Assembly (NCBI GenBank): GCA_012934845.2
Contig: WNNJ02003718.1
Span: 186,001-250,000 of the forward strand
DNA from: Pomphorhynchus laevis
Taxonomy: Eukaryota > Acanthocephala > Palaeacanthocephala > Echinorhynchida > Pomphorhynchidae
Reading direction: 5' to 3'
Length of the DNA: 64,000 nucleotides
In this document: positions 23,061-32,880 of the stretch, piece after piece
How the letters are laid out: every line of letters starts with the position of its first letter
Position numbering within the stretch: position 1 is the first letter of the stretch
The notes under the pieces: generated by a model
What the model saw: only the letters and a program-made list of their open reading frames with translations
Database searches by the model: none
Told to the model about the DNA's origin: nothing
Position numbers and translations under genes: made by a program

Positions 23061-23165
23061 AAATACATCATTAGCATGTATTTGGCCCCGCTGCTATGTT
23101 GGGTAGAGGAGTTAGGGGCCGAAACCTGATAGCATAGCAGTTCCTCCTGATGACCTCTAATTCTT
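23061..23165 (+). other. Structured 3' element (hairpin + pseudoknot) of Penelope-like copy 2
   Basis: Hairpin AAATACAT (23062-23069) with ATGTATTT (23077-23084). Directly after it, GGCCCC (23085-23090) pairs with GGGGCC (23116-23121), and CTGCTATG (23092-23099) pairs with CATAGCAG (23134-23141). The order a-b-a'-b' makes an H-type pseudoknot. It lies about 60 bases after the RT stop. Three copies exist in the window (10222-10365 minus, 62905-63035 minus), with one compensatory change in the hairpin. The surrounding coding and tail sequence is less conserved, especially in the third copy. Role unknown; priming, packaging or self-cleavage are all possible. Confidence 0.7.
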
Positions 23166-23335
23166 ATTCTGATACAACGTCTGTTATTTATTAGTCAATT
23201 CATAAAAATGACGTTTATTTTAAATTTCAATTTTTTTATTTTAACTTGATTTAAATTATAAAAAATCTTATAACAATTATTATTTTATTATTTAATTATT
23301 AAATTTTGATTTAGCATTATTATGTTTTGTTTATT

Positions 23336-23528
23336 TTGTAATTATATTAAATACGTATACTCAGTTAGCTGAATAGATTTTTTTTAAATTTGAATTTAAA
23401 TTATTTTTTTATTTTTTTCATGTAGAATATTTGATTTTGCGACACTGTGTGTCAGCCCCTAGAGTGGTGTTTTTCATGTGGGACGTGGACTTCAGATTTA
23501 TGGACGACTTCTGCAACTGGTTAGACGA
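23336..23528 (+). repeat. Dispersed repeat R1, copy 1
   Basis: Starts ATTAAATACGTA.ACTCAGTTAGCTGA and ends ACTTCTGCAACTGGTTAGACGAG. Almost identical to 38403-38609 apart from short T-run differences and one C/T change. It overlaps the tail of the Penelope-like element and joins it to the retroelement domain that follows. Confidence 0.85.
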
Positions 23529-23594
23529 GGCAGTATTGCGCGCACTTGAAATTATTACATCAGTTCAACTATCAATTCAAGCAAAATGTCGAAC

Positions 23595-24600
23595 CTAATT
23601 TTCCGTAAAAATGGGCGGACTAGAACTGGGAAGTACTCAGAAACATTGATCATCAGCCTTTGTAGCAAGCACTCAAGCTGCTGTCACTACACTTAGACCT
23701 AGAAGCAAGTAGCTTTACTGGATCAAACGCTTCAAGAACCGCGCTAGAAGGAGTTTAAACTAAGTTTGATGTGTCGACAGTGCAGGGAAGGTTATCTTTT
23801 CTTATTGACTTAGCCATATTGGATCTATTAAAATAGAAATCAAATGAGATTGACAAAGCGAGGTTACTTTCAGTGTCATCTCACACCAATGATTGGCTAG
23901 AATGCATACCCAACAAAAGTCTTGATCTAGCGCTGTCCGACAACAAGTTCTTCGTTCTTATACGATTCTGACTAGGCATTCCCATCTTTGATAATATTTA
24001 CAAGTGCAGTAGTTGTTATCGTAAAGCTGATTGTATTAGGTTCCATGTGCTTTAGCATGCACATTTAGAGGTTACCCATATCTGCGTCAGGCATCACAAT
24101 CGACTAGAATGCACGTTGGTCGAGAAGTTTCAAACTTGATAATCTCGGAGAAATTCGGCTGATATTCTAAGTTATATATATTCACCGGAATCAGTATATT
24201 TTGCGGTTACAAATCCATTATAGTAGGCCTTCATCAGCCATGCCCCTCGTACCTAGCTTTTGTCTGCAAATGAATACGCTTCAAACGTAAAGTAGGGTAA
24301 ATGCCGGGCTCTAATGATCAACGCAGGGTACAATTTCACTCTTGCTGTGCTAGAATGTTACGAAAGCTGGAATCCAGGGGTGATCAAGTAGTTCGGCGCA
24401 TAGCTCGACATTTAAAATTTCGTTCGTTGAAGTCGTACGATATTGCAGCGACCCGCCTGTTTAAGCGTATTTCAATTGTGATCATTCGAGGAAATACGAA
24501 AGCCTTCCTATCGAATATCGAAAACACTTCTCGTCCATCTTTTGACCAGATATACCCGATCATTTGTCATACTAAACTTCGTGATGTTAGCAACCACGGT
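23595..24600 (+). pseudogene. C-terminal region of an unusual retroelement protein, decayed
   Basis: Several blocks match, in order, the region after the RT of a widespread but poorly named invertebrate/protist retroelement family. MGGLELGSTQKH and SSAFVASTQAAV (23610-23690) match the GGLGIRSTEKxASSAFLAS block. SHTNDWLECIPNKSLDLAL (from 23879) matches the SPHAGxWLxAxPxxxLGLxL block. LGIPIF and CSSCYRKADC then H-x3-C (23985-24065) match the zinc-like C-x2-C/H/C block. KSYDIAATRLFKRISI then IIRGN (24432-24500) match the final block (FLxQRISIAIQRGN). Stops and frameshifts interrupt it everywhere except 24301-24657. Compare the better copy at 36175-36892. Confidence 0.65.
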
Positions 24601-24887
24601 TCAACAACTGACTACGAAATTCGTGTTTCCAGGATTATAGATGTATCCGAATGGTGATGGTCAAGTGAATCAGACTGGTCAATGAACTCTGTCGTTAATA
24701 AAGGTATGATATGCATTACACTGCCTGTAGCTCAATAAACGAGAAAGAACTGAGTTTCTGAAGTCGATCGCTCGGAACCCTTATTCGTCGACATTCCGGC
24801 GACTCCATGATCGACTCGCATGACAATGCTAGAACATACATAAGGAAGCTATGCTACTCAGTAGCTTAGGGGATTTCTGCTGCCTTT

Positions 24888-25252
24888 CATAGCCAGCTCA
24901 AAGACAGTGTAATTGCGGTCCACGAGGTCCCCAGCGATGGTAACTGCCTTATCCGATCAGATGACTGGGAATTTTGATAATCGCTCTGAGTATCGTGCAG
25001 ATGTTTGCGATTACCTCGAGGCTAACAATACGGAGTGAGTTATTGACAGCAGCGCGATGAGCGAGGATTGCTGCAAACATACTTCACAGGCCATTAACAT
25101 AACAAAGAGCCGGATTTTTGTTTGACAACGAGAGCGCTATCGAAAACAGTTTTGAAGCGAAACTGTAAATCGAAGAAGGTGCCAGAAAGCTCCATGTATC
25201 ATTACATCGCAACGAGCACTACAATAGCCTGCGGAGAATGGAAGACGATTGA
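24888..25252 (+). pseudogene. OTU-type cysteine protease domain, decayed
   Basis: VHEVPSDGNCLIRSDDW (24918-24968) is the classic OTU Cys box, with the nucleophile codon at 24945-24947. A +1 frameshift follows, then DNRSEYRADVCDYLEANNTE (about 24975-25036), the conserved helix after the Cys box. About 180 bases later, LHRNEHYNSLRRM (25205-25240) is the OTU His box, with the His codon at 25217-25219. OTU proteases remove ubiquitin and are also carried by some retroelements; the position directly downstream of the retroelement C-terminal region, on the same strand, suggests it belonged to that element. It is non-functional: at least one frameshift and several stops lie between the two boxes. Spacing between boxes is slightly short for the family. 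Confidence 0.7.
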
Positions 25253-26410
25253 TATGAACCCGATTAAGTCAAGTTTCACGATTTACGGTCGCAGAGGGAT
25301 ACGATGCTGCTTAAAATATGAGGAAGACAGCTAAACCTTTGGATTATTATTAATTTACAATTCTTTATCTAATTTGTCGATCCAAATGTACTTTATTATT
25401 AGTAATTAATTTTTTAAAGTAATTAATTATTAGTAATTTCATATTACTTAATTAAGTGAGTCTGTTAAACGAGTCAGTTAATCAATTTAATTAAGCGATG
25501 TAATTAAGCAAGTTAATTAAGTGAATTAATTTAGCCAGTTGATTAGACAAGTCAATTAAGAAAAATAATTAATCGAATAAATTAAGCGAGATAAGTAAGC
25601 GAGTCACTAAAACGAGACAGTTAAACAAGTGAGTCAAATGAATTAATTAGGCGGGTTAACTAACGAGTCAATTAAGAAAAATAATTAATCGAATAAATTA
25701 AGCAAGTTAAGTAAGCGACTCAATTCACGTCTCAATTAAGCGAAAAATATAACGTATTAATTAAGCTAATTAATCAAGCGATTCAATCAAGCGATTCAAT
25801 TAATTATTCAAATTCGATTATTAATTAATTAGATTCGATTGATTAATATGATTAATTAATTAAATTCTATTATTAATTAATTATTCAAATTCGTTTCGAC
25901 TTAATTAATTTCAAACATTATTTTTTCGAATACGCTGTATGATACTTTATATTTTAAAATAAAAAAGCGGCTAATTTTAATTATATTGTGTAATATAATT
26001 AATTTAATTAAAATTAAATGTGGGATTTTCTTAAAAATAATATTCTGTCACGATTTTAAATGACTTTAATAGAAGAAGACAAATATCATAATATCATGTC
26101 ATTTGATTAACGTAATATATTGCTTTCTTATATGCGTTTAATATTGACATTTACGAAACCTTGATGCATAAATTCAACTGGCAAAGTGATGGTAGTAAAA
26201 CTATAAATCGGTAAAATAACCTTAACCGTAATTTCCGTAATTTTCTGTACATTTTCTAGCTTTTCGTCAAAAATGAAAATCATTAATGACAGAAATCTTC
26301 ATTGGGGTAACGGAAATTCTGTGCTTAGGAAATGGTGTTACTAGCGTTAAAAAATAAATTCAAAAATTCTAGTTTATATTCACATAACCACAACATTTAA
26401 CGTAACTATC
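25253..26410. other. AT-rich DNA with TTAATTAAGCGAGT repeats
   Basis: 25380-25900 is built from short variations on TTAATTAAG plus CGAGTCA. A 40-base unit around TCAATTAAGAAAAATAATT occurs at about 25552 and again at about 25668. 25900-26410 is unremarkable and includes the region downstream of the SRF stop codon on the minus strand. No gene seen. Confidence 0.6.
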
Positions 26411-26875
26411 CTAACTATGCTTGTCAATTAGGTTGTTATTTGAATAGCAATCAGCCTCATTATCATCGATTTGCTGAGACGGGCGAAGACAGGCTTGTAG
26501 CAACGATTTTCCAGCCGGCCCGGATATCAATGGCTTGAACTTCTCAGTGGCATAAGTATAAACATGACCAGTTTCACTAGCCACTACCAGCATTACACTG
26601 GCACCAGTAAGCGTTGCGATCTCGTATGCTTTCTTCATTAATCCACTTTTTCGCTTACTAAAGCTCGTGTAGCGTCTCGACTTGTGATCAATAAAGCGAA
26701 GGTTCGTTTTTGCACGGCCTTTTGGCTTCACTTTGAATCTTCGCTTTGTCTTTATTCCAGCATCTATAGAACAATTAGTTAACTGACTTTTAAAGTTCAG
26801 TGACGTTGTTGATTCACTAATTTGACACAACTGATCAGCTTGATTGATAGAATTCAAAATATGCGAAGACTGCAT
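26411..26875 (-). CDS. SRF: Serum response factor-type MADS-box transcription factor, 154 aa
   Basis: Sequence-specific DNA-binding dimer; SRF family members bind CArG boxes and control actin and muscle genes. Residues 53-108 form the MADS box: GRAKTNLRFIDHKSRRYT, then FSKRKSGLMKKAYEIATLTG, then VMLVVASETGHVYTYAT. The SAM extension follows at 109-131 (EKFKPLISGPAGKSLLQACL). SETGHVYT and RRYTxFSKRK are the animal-SRF form. A basic run KTKRRFKVKPKGR (42-54) precedes the box as in other SRFs. The start (ACAAAATGC) is the first ATG of the open frame. The whole protein is one exon of 465 bp and ends 23 residues after the SAM extension, against roughly 500 residues in vertebrate SRF, so the long C-terminal activation region is absent or lies in unseen exons. 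The frame is intact and motifs are well kept, arguing for a living gene. Confidence 0.9.
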   Translation of the reverse strand: MQSSHILNSINQADQLCQISESTTSLNFKSQLTNCSIDAGIKTKRRFKVKPKGRAKTNLRFIDHKSRRYTSFSKRKSGLMKKAYEIATLTGASVMLVVASETGHVYTYATEKFKPLISGPAGKSLLQACLRPSQQIDDNEADCYSNNNLIDKHS

Positions 26876-27647
26876 TTTGTTCTTTTTTCAAAACTGGTGT
26901 CTTTCAAGTAAAAGGTTAAATGTACAATATCAATTTGATAAGATAACAATTGTCAACAGCAAGCCATCGTCTTCAATATTCTAAAATTTCGACCAAGTTA
27001 ATATTTCAAATAATAAAAGAATTATATAATTATTATATTCTTTTGACTATTCTTCGTTAAATATATAATTGATTACAATTAAATATCCCTGATGATGATA
27101 TATTTGTTTATTCCGAATATTGAATAATAATAAAATAATATATAATAAATAAATATATATCAATAATAATATATAATAATACAATAATAATATTATTATT
27201 ACAATAATAATAAATAGGCATTTGACTGCGGGTAAACTTGACAAGCAGTATTCATAAAAATTTGGAACTTTTGGAACTCTCGGGAATAGGCGATAAGTCA
27301 AATAATGAAGATTTAACTAAAAGAACGCCACCCTAAAAACGAATAATCAACGGTTCCATTTTCAATTTTTAATAATTTTTTATTATCAAGTAATAAATTA
27401 TTATTTCAAACAGTTACATTAAGTTTTTAAATAAAATCATTGTCTAGCACTGCTAATAATGCTAAAGGCGTTGCTGCGCTACACTGCTAAGCCCAGTCTT
27501 TGCTTTAACCACAACAAAATTAATTAATTTAAATTAATTTAAATTGCAATTAAAATTAATTTAAATTATAATGTTGTAATTAACTATAATTAATTATATT
27601 AATTATATCATGGAATAGGCGATAAATTGAATTATGAAGATTCAACT
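26876..27647. other. AT-rich intergenic DNA with a relic of the 15-bp array
   Basis: Upstream side of SRF. 27120-27210 is a TAATAATA-rich low-complexity run. 27284-27342 (GGAATAGGCGATAAGTCAA, then ATGAAGATTTAACTAAAAGAACGCCACCC) repeats at 27611-27670 as the lead-in of the big array, but with only about one and a half units. A TTAATTTAAATT run fills 27515-27610. Confidence 0.65.
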
Positions 27648-28126
27648 AAAAAACGCCATCCTAAAAAACGCCATCCTAAAAAACGCCATCCTAAAAAACG
27701 CCATCCTAAAAAACGCCATCCTAAAAAACGCCATCCTAAAAAACGCCATCCTAAAAAACGCCATCCTAAAAAACGCCATCCTAAAAAACGCCATCCTAAA
27801 AAACGCCATCCTAAAAAACGCCATCCTAAAAAACGCCATCCTAAAAAACGCCATCCTAAAAAACGCCATCCTAAAAAACGCCATCCTAAAAAACGCCATC
27901 CTAAAAAACGCCATCCTAAAAAACGCCATCCTAAAAAACGCCATCCTAAAAAACGCCATCCTAAAAAACGCCATCCTAAAAAACGCCATCCTAAAAAACG
28001 CCATCCTAAAAAACGCCATCCTAAAAAACGCCATCCTAAAAAACGCCATCCTAAAAAACGCCATCCTAAAAAACGCCATCCTAAAAAACGCCATCCTAAA
28101 AAACGCCATCCTAAAAAACGCCATCT
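27648..28126. repeat. Perfect 15-bp tandem array, 32 units
   Basis: Unit CTAAAAAACGCCATC, repeated 32 times with no base change that I can see. All three plus frames and the minus strand stay open for long distances because 15 is a multiple of three: the plus frames encode runs of KKRHP or LKNAI, the minus strand MAFFR. Homogeneity shows recent expansion or active homogenisation. The encoded peptides have no recognisable start context or neighbours, so I treat it as a minisatellite rather than a gene. Confidence 0.95.
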
Positions 28127-28485
28127 AAAAAATTAATATCATATTAAAATAACTAAACAATACGAGATATGGAATCGATTGCAACGTATTTTTATGAATG
28201 ACATAAGAAATGATGAATCTTTTTATCAACGAGAGCTTTAATAACTATAGGAAAAAGAATTATATATCGCTTTAATTTAATAAACTTCAGATAAAACCAT
28301 ATTTGATATAAAATCAATACTTGATTTATTACTAATAAAAATATGTGGCTTGATTCAAAGATCTAAGGACTGATCATGTGAAATTATCAATTTAACGATT
28401 TATTACTGGGAACAGCATTACAGCAACGTAAGCCATTGTAAGGTTGTAATGACATTGTAAGGTTGTAATGACATTGTAAAGTTGC
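28127..28485. other. AT-rich DNA with a short ~19-bp tandem repeat
   Basis: No gene. 28432-28483 contains about two and a half copies of CATTGTAAGGTTGTAATGA. The LINE A2 fragment begins immediately after. Confidence 0.6.
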
Positions 28486-30150
28486 AAAGGGCCTAATACG
28501 GGGCCTTGTGGAGCACCGGTCGGAATGGAATAATGGTGGGAGCGAGAAGAGTTATAACAAACGCGAAAAGTACAGTTTGATAAATATTAAAAAAACCAAG
28601 CCGCCGTGTGTAAAGAGAGGTCATAATTATGACGAAGACGATGGAGAAGAATCGAGTGATCGACAATGTCGAAAGCAGATGATAGATCAAGAGAAACTAT
28701 GACACTACATAAATTATGATCGAGTGCGATGAGTAAGTCGTTAAAGGCTTTAAGACAGGCAATTTAAGTAGAGTGATTAGAGCGAAAAGCAGCTTGGAAT
28801 GGAGGGAACAAGTTCAAGGAAAATAGATATGCATTAACTTGCTTGAGAACAAGACGATCAAGGAGTTTAAAGAAGGTTGAGAGAAGTGAGATAGGACGGT
28901 ACGAAGATGGCAGTGAAGGGTCGAGATATTGATTTTTGAAAAGAGGGTAAACAGTAGCGCATTTCCAGTTGGAAGAAATGTGCGGCTGCGAGTAGACAAG
29001 TTGAACAAAGTGGTTAGGAAGGATGAGATAGATGAGCAGATTATTTTTTAGCAAGTGGGTGGGAATTGTGTCAGAAGGAGAGTTTTTATTAGGTAATGAC
29101 AGAAGAACCGAAGAAACTTCATCAGACTAAACGGGAGAAGGTGGAATAGTTCTGAGAGGGAAGTATTTAAAGAGAAAAGTGGGTACAAGGGGGTTATGGG
29201 TAGTAGGGAAATTAAATTAGATAGCTTAGTTTGTAGATAAGAAGCAAATTCATCAGGATTTATATTACAAGGGGTAGATGATCGTGAAAGAAATGAGTTT
29301 TAGATTTTCCAATGAGATTTAGAGTTGGAATAGGACTCGAGTTGATTTCGCCAAAAGAGAGTACGTTTAGTTCGCATAAGAATGAGATGGGAACGGCGGA
29401 GAGAAAGATAGGAAGCACGGATATTTGACGGAGTTAGGTTGGAGAACGTTTACGAAAGCGATGAAACACACGAAAAAAGTGACGGAGCCGACGCTTAGAA
29501 AGACTAGAGTCTGAATCGAACCAGGGATCATGGCGCAAGCGCTGAAAACGTCGTGGTCGAATAGGCAGAAAGTTATTAAGGATGTTCATAAGTTCAGAAT
29601 CAAACAGAATGAAGAGATCATCAGGAGAGATAGTTAAGAGGAAGTGAAAAGAGTGAAGAATTTAGGAAGGCTCTGCAGAGAATAGGAATATCGAGAAGTT
29701 TCCAGGGTCGACTAGGTGTGGATAATGGTGGGGGCTGAGAAGGAGGATGGGAACGAGTAAGAGTGACAAGGAAATGATCGGACAAACCAGGATCAGTAAT
29801 TGACAAGGAGGTATTGTCATTGAATCAGTAAGGAAAGGGGGCAACTGAACCTGGACGGTATACAATCACAAGTACCAGAGGAAAATAAGTTGATAATCTG
29901 TATATGAGTAATTCGAACGAAGTGTAACGGATGTTAATGTTAATTTTACGTTAAGACATTGGGTGACGAGCAATGGTAACAATACCGCCATGGTTAGAAG
30001 CAATAGATGTATGAGAGGCAATTGGAAGAGCTTATTCAACTAGAGAACAACTAGAGCGACATTGACGACGAATAGCAAGATCGTCGGAGTCAGAGTGTCA
30101 GGATTCGGTAATGCAGAGAATATCGATAGATAATTGATCGAAGATATCAA
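28486..30150 (-). pseudogene. LINE A2 pol: endonuclease and N-terminal half of RT
   Basis: Endonuclease is recognised by TDPGLSDHFLVTL near 29800-29760. RT begins with NWKCATVYPLFKNQ and LPSSYRPISLLSTFFKLLDR (28970-28870), then AAFRSNHST near 28770. In a further frame come DLSSAFDIVDHSILL (motif A, near 28700) and GAPQGPVLGPL (motif B, near 28500). A stop interrupts the segment between motifs A and B. Several frame changes; no YADD box. Confidence 0.8.
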
Positions 30151-30228
30151 GGAGCATATTAGCTTTATGAAGAATGGAGCGAGTGCTGAATATACTAAGA
30201 ATAAATGTATGCTCAGAAGCGAGATCGA

Positions 30229-31670
30229 CTAGCGAAGAAGACAAAGGGGAGAGATGGGACGCCATCGGATTTTTGGTCTTGTGTGTACAACGTGAAAATT
30301 TCCGTTGATTTGGCGTATTGATAATGATGACTCGCCGTTTGTTTCACATCGATGTTTCTCAATGCGAGCTAAATTGAGCTGGGCAATATCAGAAGGGGAG
30401 CGGTCAGGAAAGATACGACTAGTAGACGAAGTGGTAAGAAGTTTAAAACGTTGGGAAAGTACCAAGGATGCATGTGAACTATGTCGGAAAACAATTTTTA
30501 GGAGTGGAGGACTGAGATGATTGGATTTAGTGGATTTGTTTAAACGGATCAGAGATACAGGAGCAATATTATTGAAGAGGGGTGGATTATTATCAGGAAG
30601 AATGGTTGCTAGGATAGACCTGAAAGCAGATACATCATCATCGAGGCGACATTGAGGAGAAGCAGATTCGGAAACCTTTAAATTAGATATGAGAATGCAT
30701 CGATCGCTCGAAGGAAAACGATACGTGGAAATGGTGGACGACAGACTTGGTAGGAGTAGAGGCAGAAGAGCAGATAAACGTGGGAATGACAGGGGTGCTA
30801 AGTGAAGATTTAAGATAGTTTGGAGCATGTGTGACAGGAGTGGAGTGTTGAATCGGTTGATCGGAGATGTTACTAAAGATGATTTTGACGGAAGGATGTA
30901 AATTATTGAGAGGTGATACGGTTGGAGCATGTGTGACAGGAGTGGATTGTTGAATCGGTTAAACGGATATGTTACTGGATATGATTTTGACGGAATGATG
31001 TAAATTATTAAGAAGTGATACGGTGGAGGTAGAGTAAGGAGTACGTGAAGAGAAGAAAGAGGTATGATATGTATTTAGATGTGGGGATGAATAGGAAAAA
31101 TGAGGTACGAGATAAAGGCCTTTACTGTTTGTATTGTTAGGAAGATGACGATTAAGGGAAGTTTTATCCGTAGTTAAAGGAGTAGTGTGTGAGAGAGAAC
31201 GGAATTCATAGATGAATCCCGATAATTTATAGATCCCAATATCATAATCCCGATAATTTATAGATAAAGAACGGGATTCATTGATGGCGAAGGAGTTAAT
31301 AAGCAAAGGGATGACGACGATAGCTTGGAAGATATTTTGTCGTTTGTTGATGGTCCATGTATAACAGCGGTCTGAGTGGACTGAGAGACATCATTAAGTT
31401 CAGTTATTGAGCACAACTCTGATTCGTAGCCTCCAGAACGTCTCTAACGTTTGAGTGGTCATGCTTCATTAGCTCACCTACGAAGGCAGCACAACAGAAA
31501 ACGCAGAGGAAGTTCCGTTCTGAAACGTTGTCCGCGTCAGTGAATTGAATGGCAACGTGAGTCCAAACATTGCAGTTCTTGTTGTCGCATCCAATTTGCT
31601 TTTCGATGCAAGTTTCCTTGACGGACTTGAGTCGCTGGCCGACCTTTTTAGTTAACTTTCTCTTTGCCAT
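30229..31670 (-). pseudogene. LINE A2 ORF1: PHD-type zinc finger plus RRM-like domain
   Basis: Two open stretches joined by frameshifts. The first (31670-31404) starts MAKRKLTKKVG and has CDNKNCNVWTHVA, then CVFC, i.e. the second half of a PHD finger (C-x4-C-x2-W-x-H and C-x2-C). A Ser/Thr-rich linker follows. The second (30930-30229) has SSDRCILISNL, RLDDDVSAFRSI, VSLIRLNK, LLKIVFRHSSHA and IFPDRSPSDIAQL, the order and spacing of the RRM-like domain in ORF1 proteins of CR1/Jockey-type LINEs. A7 at 57752 starts with the same CGFC end of the PHD finger, which supports treating both stretches as one ORF1. Expected role: binding element RNA. Dead in this copy. Confidence 0.65.
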
Positions 31671-31675
31671 AATAA

Positions 31676-31892
31676 GATGTAATATGTAATAATTGTAATC
31701 AGTTTTAAATCCGAAAATTTACTCTTTCGCGTGCGTAGAGAGTGTAAGTTTTAATAACCAAAAGATTTTAAGAAATTAATTGTAAGTTCAGATAATTATG
31801 GATTGATCTGGATTGATCAGGAACTGGATTGATCTGGAATGTAAGTAGTTTTAATCAAGAATTTTTTAACCATTAGGCGAAATTTAATCTTA
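31676..31892. other. Short AT-rich gap between LINEs
   Basis: Contains two to three copies of GGATTGATCTGGA near 31800-31840. Nothing else seen. Confidence 0.5.
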
Positions 31893-32880
31893 CCTGGTTT
31901 CCATGGGTTCGTCGAAGGTCGCTCGGTTCATTTAGCAGTTGGTGAAATGCATCAGTTCTGTCGGGATAATATCCATCATCTTGTTGTGGCTGTTTTCCTT
32001 GACTTTTCTGCTGCATTTGACCGCATCTCCATTCATTTTGTTATCTCTTCTTATAGGACCTTAGGGTTGCCCGCGAGAATTGTTAACAGGGTGGAGATAC
32101 TGCTGTACACAAAGCGATTCTATTATGAAGACGACCATGACGTACATCAGTTTTACTCTATTACGGGTGTGCATCAAGGCTCCCCTCTGTCTCCTATCTT
32201 ATTTCTTACTGCCTCCATTGTACGCTTTAAAATATTTATACGCGAACAACGTCTAGTGGTATACGCAGATGATACCACATCTCTGTTCTCTGGACGCAGT
32301 GGTAAAGACGTAGTCTCGGACATCAGCCGTTTCTTTATAAGATTAAAAGACGAGCTACCCTTGTCCAATCTTATTTTAAAATCCGCTAAATCGCAGGTGG
32401 TCGTCTTACATGGCGCCCCTGCAGCAAGGAAAAAACTAACGAGATTAGCACTCTCTACACTCTCCTCCATTTTGACTAATCAACCACTCACAATCTTCAC
32501 GAGTCTAGTAAAATACCTGGGGTTCACCGTTACAGTGAACTGGTCGGCGAATACTGACTTGGATAGATATAACGTATCCTGAAAAGTAGATGGGCCCTGA
32601 AACGGGCCCAGCATCGGTCATTAAATGGGAAACCCAAGGTCGCCTTTGGATTACTTGGGCTATCTCGGGATTAGTCTTCTTCTCTAGATGACGCTCGTCG
32701 GAACAAAGGCTAAGGTTTCTCAAGCTCCTCGTCTCTCGTTTACCCAGCATAGTTGGCCTCGATTGGACTCTTCGGGGAGGGGGTGATAGACCCCGGGTAG
32801 TTCAGTCGAAAGGCGGCGTGCTGGATTGGTTTGAGGGCTCAGATTCCACTGGACCTAAGGCCGTAATGGAATGGAAGAGG
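31893..32880 (+). mobile_element. LINE D2, 5'-truncated (RT to 3' UTR)
   Basis: Begins in the RT palm (GFHGF equivalent at 31900) and has a 211-codon open frame 31947-32582 with FLDFSAAFDRI (motif A), GVHQGSPLSPILF (motif B, Pro to His) and VYADDTTSLF (motif C). It reaches the KYLGFTVTVNWSA block, loses frame near 32575, then gives the 3' region with the tRNA-like A and B boxes (TAGTTCAGTCGA at 32798, GGCTCAGATTCC at 32836). The 3' sequence past 32850 does not match D1. Truncation at 31893 is within the gene, as usual for LINE copies. Confidence 0.85.

Larger units (their letters stand above)
21207..23375 (+). mobile_element. Penelope-like copy 2b, RT part and 3' region
   Basis: Restarts at AGATTTAAGTAAATATATTCC, a sequence already present in copy 2a at 20333, so the satellite fragment separates two overlapping partial elements. 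A short frame (LPPLGQKICNYNKELKS, to 21340) corresponds to the region upstream of the RT. It is followed by an intact 460-codon RT frame, the structured 3' element and a T-rich tail ending near 23375. No nuclease domain follows the RT. Confidence 0.85.
28486..31675 (-). mobile_element. LINE A2, 5' part retained, 3' part missing
   Basis: Minus-strand copy holding ORF1 (PHD finger and RRM-like parts), endonuclease and the first half of RT. It ends abruptly at 28486 just after motif B (GAPQGPVLGPL), so motif C and the 3' end are missing. This is the reverse of ordinary 5' truncation and implies a later deletion or rearrangement. 30823-30925 and 30926-31030 are a tandem duplication of about 100 bp inside ORF1. 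Confidence 0.85.

Noticed and set aside
23085-23141. HDV-like ribozyme
   Set aside because: The P1/P2 pseudoknot topology fits, but there is no P4 hairpin between GGGGCC and CATAGCAG, and no convincing P3 or catalytic C region.
23108-23155. Hammerhead ribozyme in the Penelope-like 3' element (CTGATGA and GAAA both present)
   Set aside because: CTGATGA occurs only in copy 2 (CTAATGA and GTGATGA in the others), GAAA precedes it, and the strands that should form stem II do not pair. The conserved fold is a pseudoknot instead.
27648-28126. CRISPR array
   Set aside because: The unit is a 15-bp head-to-tail tandem with no spacers, in a eukaryotic genome.
27627-28136. Protein made of KKRHP (or LKNAI, MAFFR) repeats
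   Set aside because: Open frames are forced by a 15-bp unit. No supporting start context, no homologous unexpanded ORF and no non-repetitive domain.
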